DNA of 25,521 nt from Actinomycetes bacterium. Lineage in GTDB: Bacteria > Actinomycetota > Acidimicrobiia > Acidimicrobiales > Bog-793. Below the pieces are notes generated by a model. It had not been told where the DNA came from, did no database searches, and saw only the letters and a program-made list of their open reading frames with translations. Shown here piece after piece: positions 22,040-25,521 of this stretch. The position numbers and the translations under genes are program-made. The stretch spans positions 1 through 25,521 of the forward strand of contig JAJYGM010000026.1 in NCBI GenBank assembly GCA_021785095.1, read 5' to 3'. The stretch's first letter is position 1; every line of letters starts with the position of its first letter.

Positions 22040-22444
22040 CTACCAGACATGGCACAGCACCTCGCCCCCTAAATGGCGCTGGCGCGCCTCTCGGTCGGTC
22101 ATGAGCCCGTGGCTGGTCGAGACCACCGCCACCCCCATGCCCCCGAGCACGCGGGGCATCTTGCCGGCGCGCGCGTAGATCCGCAGGCCCGGCGTGGACA
22201 CCCTGCGGATGCCGCCGATGCTGCGCACGCGGTCGGGCGAGTACTTCATCGTGATCTCCAGGGTGGAACCGGGACGCCCAGGGTCGCGCCGCACGATATA
22301 GCCCTCGATGAAGCCCTCGCGCTCGAGGATCTGGGCGAGCGCCTCCTTCAGCTTGGATCCCGGCATGCTGACGGTCTCCTTCTGGGCGGTGCTCGCGTTG
22401 CGTATGCGGGTGAGCATGTCCGCGATGGGATCGGTCATCGTCAT
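22040..22444 (-). CDS. rpsH: 30S ribosomal protein S8 (uS8)
   Basis: Primary 16S rRNA binder of the small-subunit body. The 134 residues begin [20 protein letters not shown] and keep [40 protein letters not shown] and [20 protein letters not shown]. The first ATG (22444) is used; a second at 22438 is two codons in. It is 11 bases after rpsN. S8 represses the spc operon in E. coli, but no matching site was identified here. Confidence 0.97.
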   Translation of the reverse strand: MTMTDPIADMLTRIRNASTAQKETVSMPGSKLKEALAQILEREGFIEGYIVRRDPGRPGSTLEITMKYSPDRVRSIGGIRRVSTPGLRIYARAGKMPRVLGGMGVAVVSTSHGLMTDREARQRHLGGEVLCHVW

Positions 22445-22455
22445 CGCCCGCGCTC

Positions 22456-22641
22456 CTACCAGCTCGCCTTGGTCACGCCCGGCACCTCACCGGCGTGCAC
22501 CATCTGCCGCAGGCAGATCCGGCACAGCCCGAACTTGCGGAACACGGCCTTCGGGCGGCCGCACCGCTTGCACCTCGTGTACGCGCGCACCTTGTACTTC
22601 GGGGTGCGCTGCTGCTTCTCGATCAGTGCCTTCTTCGCCAT
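22456..22641 (-). CDS. rpsN: 30S ribosomal protein S14 type Z (uS14)
   Basis: The short zinc-binding S14 form of 61 residues: [20 protein letters not shown], then [20 protein letters not shown] and [20 protein letters not shown]. Two CxxC pairs (CKRC and CRIC) form the zinc site. A long reading upstream in this frame is rplE shadow and was excluded. ATG at 22641, five bases after rplE. Confidence 0.97.
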   Translation of the reverse strand: MAKKALIEKQQRTPKYKVRAYTRCKRCGRPKAVFRKFGLCRICLRQMVHAGEVPGVTKASW

Positions 22642-22646
22642 GATGC

Positions 22647-23381
22647 CTATCGGGTCTCCTGTCGGAACGGGAAGCCGAACGCCCGGAGGAACGCTCTGGC
22701 CTGCTCGTCGGTGCGGGCGGTGGTGACGACCGTGATGTCCATGCCTCGGACGGTGTCGATTCGGTCGTAGTCGACCTCGGGGAAGATCAGTTGCTCGTTC
22801 ACCCCGAACGTGTAGTTGCCGCTGCCGTCGAAGGCGCGAGGGGACAGCCCCCGGAAGTCGCGGATCCGCGGGATCGCGAGGCTGATCAGCCGGTCGAGGA
22901 ACTCCCACGCGCGGTCGCCTCGCAAGGTGACCCGGACCCCAATGGGCATCCCGGCGCGCAGCTTGAAGCCGGCGATCGACTTCTTGGCCCGGGTGACGAC
23001 GGACTTCTGCCCGGTGATCACCTCCATGTCCCGCTGGGCCCCCTCGATGAGCGAGGGCTGCTGGGTGGCTCGCCCGACGCCCATGTTGACGACGATCTTT
23101 ACGAGACGGGGGACCTCCATCACGTTCGTAAGGCCCAGCTCCTCCTTCAACTTCCCCTGGACCTCGTCTCGGTAACGGGTCTTGAGGCGCGGAACCGCCC
23201 CGCCGGCGCTGCCAGCGGCGCGCCCGACGGTGCGCTCGATGTCGGGAGCGACGCGGGCGCCCGCGGCCTTCCCGGCCTGTGGCCGCGCAGGGCGCTGGCC
23301 GCCGGCCGAGGTCTTCTTGGGCGCGGCCTTCTTCGTCGCCCCGGCCTTCTGAGCCTTTGCGCCCGCCTTCGCCGGGCTCAT
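22647..23381 (-). CDS. rplE: 50S ribosomal protein L5 (uL5) with basic N-terminal extension
   Basis: Carries 5S rRNA into the central protuberance. The usual protein of about 180 residues corresponds to residues 64-244 ([81 protein letters not shown]). Before it are about 63 extra residues rich in Ala, Lys, Gly and Arg ([20 protein letters not shown]), resembling a disordered histone-H1-like tail. The ATG at 23381 overlaps the rplX stop as ATGA, so the extension is probably translated. No start lies close to residue 64: the nearest in-frame candidates need checking. Confidence 0.95.
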   Translation of the reverse strand: MSPAKAGAKAQKAGATKKAAPKKTSAGGQRPARPQAGKAAGARVAPDIERTVGRAAGSAGGAVPRLKTRYRDEVQGKLKEELGLTNVMEVPRLVKIVVNMGVGRATQQPSLIEGAQRDMEVITGQKSVVTRAKKSIAGFKLRAGMPIGVRVTLRGDRAWEFLDRLISLAIPRIRDFRGLSPRAFDGSGNYTFGVNEQLIFPEVDYDRIDTVRGMDITVVTTARTDEQARAFLRAFGFPFRQETR

Positions 23382-23686
23382 AGCTCAGCCCCGCACTTCC
23401 GGCACACGCGGACCTTCCGGTCCTGGTCGTCGACCAGCGCGCCGACACGAGTCGGCCCGCCGCACGTCTTGCAGACGATGGACACGTTCGACGCCTGGAG
23501 CGGCATGAACTTGTCGATGATGCCGCCTTGGTACGTACGGGCGGTCGGCTTCGAGTGCCGCTTCGCCACGTTCACGCCCTCGAGCACGACCTTGCCCTCC
23601 GATGGCAGCGCGCGCACCACCTCGGCGGTGTGGCCCTTGTACTTCCCGGTTCGCACGACCACGCGGTCGCCCTTCCGGATCTTCAT
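23378..23686 (-). CDS. rplX: 50S ribosomal protein L24 (uL24) with zinc-ribbon-like C-terminus
   Basis: Assembly-initiating protein near the tunnel exit. The 102 residues have the KOW motif ([20 protein letters not shown]) and [16 protein letters not shown]. The C-terminus has two CxxC pairs ([11 protein letters not shown] and VCRKCGAEL), as in many actinobacterial L24 proteins. The ATG at 23686 shares one base with the rplN stop; a longer reading to 23878 is rplN shadow. Confidence 0.97.
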   Translation of the reverse strand: MKIRKGDRVVVRTGKYKGHTAEVVRALPSEGKVVLEGVNVAKRHSKPTARTYQGGIIDKFMPLQASNVSIVCKTCGGPTRVGALVDDQDRKVRVCRKCGAEL

Positions 23687-24054
23687 CACAACACCTCCGG
23701 AGCGAGCGACACGATCCTCATGAACTTCTTGTCCCGGAGCTCGCGGCCCACCGGCCCGAAGATGCGGGTGCCACGCGGCTGCTGCTGGTCGTTGATCAGG
23801 ACCGCGGCATTCTCGTCGAAGCGGATGTAGCTGCCGTCGGGACGTCGCTTCTCCTTCACCGTCCGAACGACGACGCACTTCACGACGTCGCCCTTCTTCA
23901 CGGTGGCTCCAGGGATCGCGTCCTTCACGGTGGCGACGAACACGTCACCGATGCTGGCGTAGCGCCGGCGCGAACCGCCGAGCACGCGGATGCACAGCAC
24001 CTCGCGAGCGCCGGAGTTGTCGGCCACCCGGAGCCGGGACTCCTGCTGGATCAT
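23686..24054 (-). CDS. rplN: 50S ribosomal protein L14 (uL14)
   Basis: Forms inter-subunit bridges B5 and B8. The 122 residues are the standard length, beginning [20 protein letters not shown], with [40 protein letters not shown] and [23 protein letters not shown] at 24054 overlaps the rpsQ stop as ATGA. Confidence 0.98.
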   Translation of the reverse strand: MIQQESRLRVADNSGAREVLCIRVLGGSRRRYASIGDVFVATVKDAIPGATVKKGDVVKCVVVRTVKEKRRPDGSYIRFDENAAVLINDQQQPRGTRIFGPVGRELRDKKFMRIVSLAPEVL

Positions 24055-24341
24055 CGGGCGCGCTCCGTGATCTCGACCAGCCGCCACCGCTTCAGCTTGG
24101 ACAGGGGCCGGGTCTCGGCGACGCGCACCCGGTCACCCACCCTGGCACTGCCCTCTTCGTCGTGGACGTAGAGCCGCTTGGTGCGCTGGACGGTCTTGCC
24201 GTAGCGAGGGTGCCGCACACGCTCGACCACCGCGACCACGACGGTCGCGTTCATCTTGTCGGACACGACGGTCCCCTCGCGAACCTTTCGCCGGTTCGGG
24301 CGAGCGGAGGCGCCCTCGCCCACAGCGTCTTCCTCGGGCAT
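24051..24341 (-). CDS. rpsQ: 30S ribosomal protein S17 (uS17)
   Basis: OB-fold primary 16S rRNA binder. The 96 residues contain [40 protein letters not shown] and [20 protein letters not shown]. About 17 extra residues, acidic at first, precede the core. ATG at 24341, with AGGAGG seven bases before it, shares one base with the rpmC stop; a GTG at 24344 would add one residue. Confidence 0.96.
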   Translation of the reverse strand: MPEEDAVGEGASARPNRRKVREGTVVSDKMNATVVVAVVERVRHPRYGKTVQRTKRLYVHDEEGSARVGDRVRVAETRPLSKLKRWRLVEITERAR

Positions 24342-24676
24342 CACGCCTCCTCCTCGTCTTCGACTCCGTCGTCCGGTCCTTCGTCGTCCGGTCCGGAGTC
24401 GCCAGCCTCAGCCGGACGGGCGGCTCGACGCGCCGGCGTCGGACGTGCCGATGGGCCGGCAGCGGGCAAGAGGCCGCGCTCGGTGAACCCCAGCTCCTGC
24501 TGGCGGAGCGCGGTGAGGATCCGGGCGACGTCCTTCTTCACTCGGCCGAGGCGTGCCGTGTTGTCCAGCTGCCCAGTCGCCTTCTGGAAGCGCAGGTTGA
24601 ACAGCTCCTTGCGGGACTCGACGAGCTTGTCCTCGAGCTCGCTCCGCTCCATCGCCGCGTACTCGGACGGTGCCAT
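24341..24676 (-). CDS. rpmC: 50S ribosomal protein L29 (uL29) with acidic C-terminal tail
   Basis: Sits beside the peptide tunnel exit and contacts trigger factor and SRP. The core (residues 1-66) has [20 protein letters not shown], then [20 protein letters not shown] and RILTAL. The family usually ends near residue 65-75. Here residues 67-111 add a Pro/Ala/Arg-rich stretch and a very acidic end ([19 protein letters not shown]). The ATG at 24676 shares one base with the rplP stop. The tail overlaps no neighbouring gene except at its own stop. Confidence 0.95.
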   Translation of the reverse strand: MAPSEYAAMERSELEDKLVESRKELFNLRFQKATGQLDNTARLGRVKKDVARILTALRQQELGFTERGLLPAAGPSARPTPARRAARPAEAGDSGPDDEGPDDGVEDEEEA

Positions 24677-25113
24677 CAGACCTGCACCTCCGCGGCCCCG
24701 TGGGTGCCGGGCCGCACCACGAAGCGCGCCTTCATCGGCAGCTTCTGGATGGCCCGCTCCATGGCCGATTGCGCAAGCTCCTGGTCGACCCCGGCCAGCT
24801 CGAAGAGCACCCGGCCGGGCCGCACCACCGCCACCCAGTGCTCGGGGTTGCCCTTCCCCGAGCCCATGCGCGTCTCCGCCGGTTTCTGGGTGACCGGCTT
24901 GTCAGGGAAGACGCGGATCCAGATCTTCCCGCCCCGGCGCACGTGGCGGGTCATCGCGATACGGGCCGCCTCGATCTGGCGGGCGGTGAGCCAGCCAGGC
25001 TCGAGCGCCTGGATCCCGAAGTCGCCGAAGGTGACGGTCGTGCCGCCCTTGGCGGCGCCGGTCAGCCGGCCCCGCTGCTGCTTGCGGTGCTTGACCTTGC
25101 GTGGCATGAGCAT
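24676..25113 (-). CDS. rplP: 50S ribosomal protein L16 (uL16)
   Basis: Organises the A-site tRNA region of the large subunit. The 145 residues begin [20 protein letters not shown] and keep [60 protein letters not shown] and [10 protein letters not shown]. The ATG at 25113 lies one base after the rpsC stop. Confidence 0.98.
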   Translation of the reverse strand: MLMPRKVKHRKQQRGRLTGAAKGGTTVTFGDFGIQALEPGWLTARQIEAARIAMTRHVRRGGKIWIRVFPDKPVTQKPAETRMGSGKGNPEHWVAVVRPGRVLFELAGVDQELAQSAMERAIQKLPMKARFVVRPGTHGAAEVQV

Positions 25114-25114
25114 C

Positions 25115-25521
25115 TCAGTCCACCTCCCGGCGGAAGTGCGGCGCCTCGTGGTGCTCGTGACGGCTGCGGCGCTCCATCTCCTCGTCCTCGGCCAACCGCC
25201 GCTCCAGCTCGTCGGGCTCGGACGGCGGCGCGATCAGGTCGGAGACCGCCCGCGCTGCCTCGCTCTCCTCCTCCGGCTCCTCACCGGCACTGGCGGCGCC
25301 CGGAGACGGCTCGAGGTCCGATCGGCCCGTGTCCGACGCAGACCTGTCCGTCCCACTCGCCTCGACACCGTCGGCGAGCACCTCCTCTTCGGCGGCGACC
25401 TCTTCGGCTGCGACCTCTTCGGCTGCGACCTCCTCGGCGGCGACCTCCTCGGCTGCGACCTCCTCGGCGGCGACCTCCTCGGCGGCGACCTCCTCGGCGG
25501 CGAGCTCTTCGGCGGCGACCT
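25115..25521 (-). CDS. rpsC: Probable 30S ribosomal protein S3 (uS3), C-terminal extension only
   Basis: An open frame enters from the window edge and ends one base before rplP. In the universal S10-operon order that place belongs to rpsC, and the assignment rests on this. None of the 135 visible residues belongs to the S3 KH or C-terminal core. They are nine VAAEE-type pentapeptides, then a Ser/Glu/Pro-rich stretch ([14 protein letters not shown]) and a charged end ([14 protein letters not shown]). S3 usually ends soon after its core, so this would be an unusually long acidic tail, probably helical then disordered. A GTG at 25381 is not taken as a separate start because the frame is open upstream. 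Confidence 0.78.
   Translation of the reverse strand, partial: VAAEELAAEEVAAEEVAAEEVAAEEVAAEEVAAEEVAAEEVAAEEEVLADGVEASGTDRSASDTGRSDLEPSPGAASAGEEPEEESEAARAVSDLIAPPSEPDELERRLAEDEEMERRSRHEHHEAPHFRREVD
25385..25519 (-). repeat. 15-bp tandem repeat encoding VAAEE, in the rpsC tail
   Basis: Nine consecutive 15-bp units of the type GTCGCCGCCGAGGAG run to the window edge, encoding VAAEE (one unit LAAEE). Copies vary only at wobble positions (GCC/GCA, GAG/GAA). The array may continue beyond the window. Confidence 0.95.

Noticed and set aside
25115..25381. Separate small gene starting at GTG 25381
   Set aside because: The frame stays open upstream through the VAAEE repeats to the window edge, so this is the tail of a longer protein.
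25385..25519. CRISPR-like or regulatory repeat array
   Set aside because: Units are 15 bp, contiguous, in frame and differ only at wobble positions. There are no spacers.

Overview
The window is a very G+C-rich bacterial chromosome segment in which every recognisable gene (40, two cut by the window edges) lies on the minus strand, so transcription runs from position 25521 towards 1. Gene content and order are those of an actinobacterium. The zinc-finger (type Z) S14, four-Cys S4, zinc-LID adenylate kinase, the style of the IF-1 and TruA sequences, and the run rpsI-glmM-glmS-acpS-nnr-alr-tsaE-tsaB-rimI-tsaD-groES point towards an Acidimicrobiia-like lineage. That placement is an inference from gene order and remembered family sequences, not a search result.

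From right to left in transcription order: (1) 25521-16541 is the S10/spc ribosomal cluster: rpsC tail, rplP, rpmC, rpsQ, rplN, rplX, rplE, rpsN, rpsH, rplF, rplR, rpsE, rpmD, rplO, secY, adk, map, infA, rpmJ. (2) 16522-12848 is the alpha cluster: rpsM, rpsK, rpsD, rpoA, rplQ, truA. (3) 12632-11788 is rplM-rpsI. (4) 11783-5658 makes cell-wall precursors and related products: glmM and glmS (amino sugars), acpS (acyl carrier protein activation), nnr (NAD(P)HX repair) and alr (D-alanine). (5) 5661-1326 holds an alpha/beta hydrolase, a type-4 uracil-DNA glycosylase and the tRNA t6A genes tsaE, tsaB and tsaD around rimI. (6) 1329-1 is rlmN, then a CIRCE-controlled groES cut by the window edge.

Most genes abut or overlap by 1, 4 or 8 bases (GTGA, ATGA or TGATG junctions), which implies long polycistronic messages and translational coupling. 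No gap exceeds 300 bases. The largest are 12633-12847 (truA to rplM) and 16900-17092 (map to infA); each holds inverted repeats and a plausible promoter. No tRNA, rRNA, insertion sequence, phage gene or CRISPR array was seen.

This is a housekeeping region, and I see no new multigene system. The interesting signals are finer. The conserved N-termini of infA and truA can only be reached from CTG start codons, and rplM and glmM need TTG. Short in-frame tandem repeats, mostly of 15-bp or 9-bp period, have expanded inside or at the ends of several essential genes (rpsC, truA, tsaE, rlmN). L5 and L29 carry long charged extensions. A CIRCE operator sits on a promoter whose -10 box contains the rlmN stop codon.
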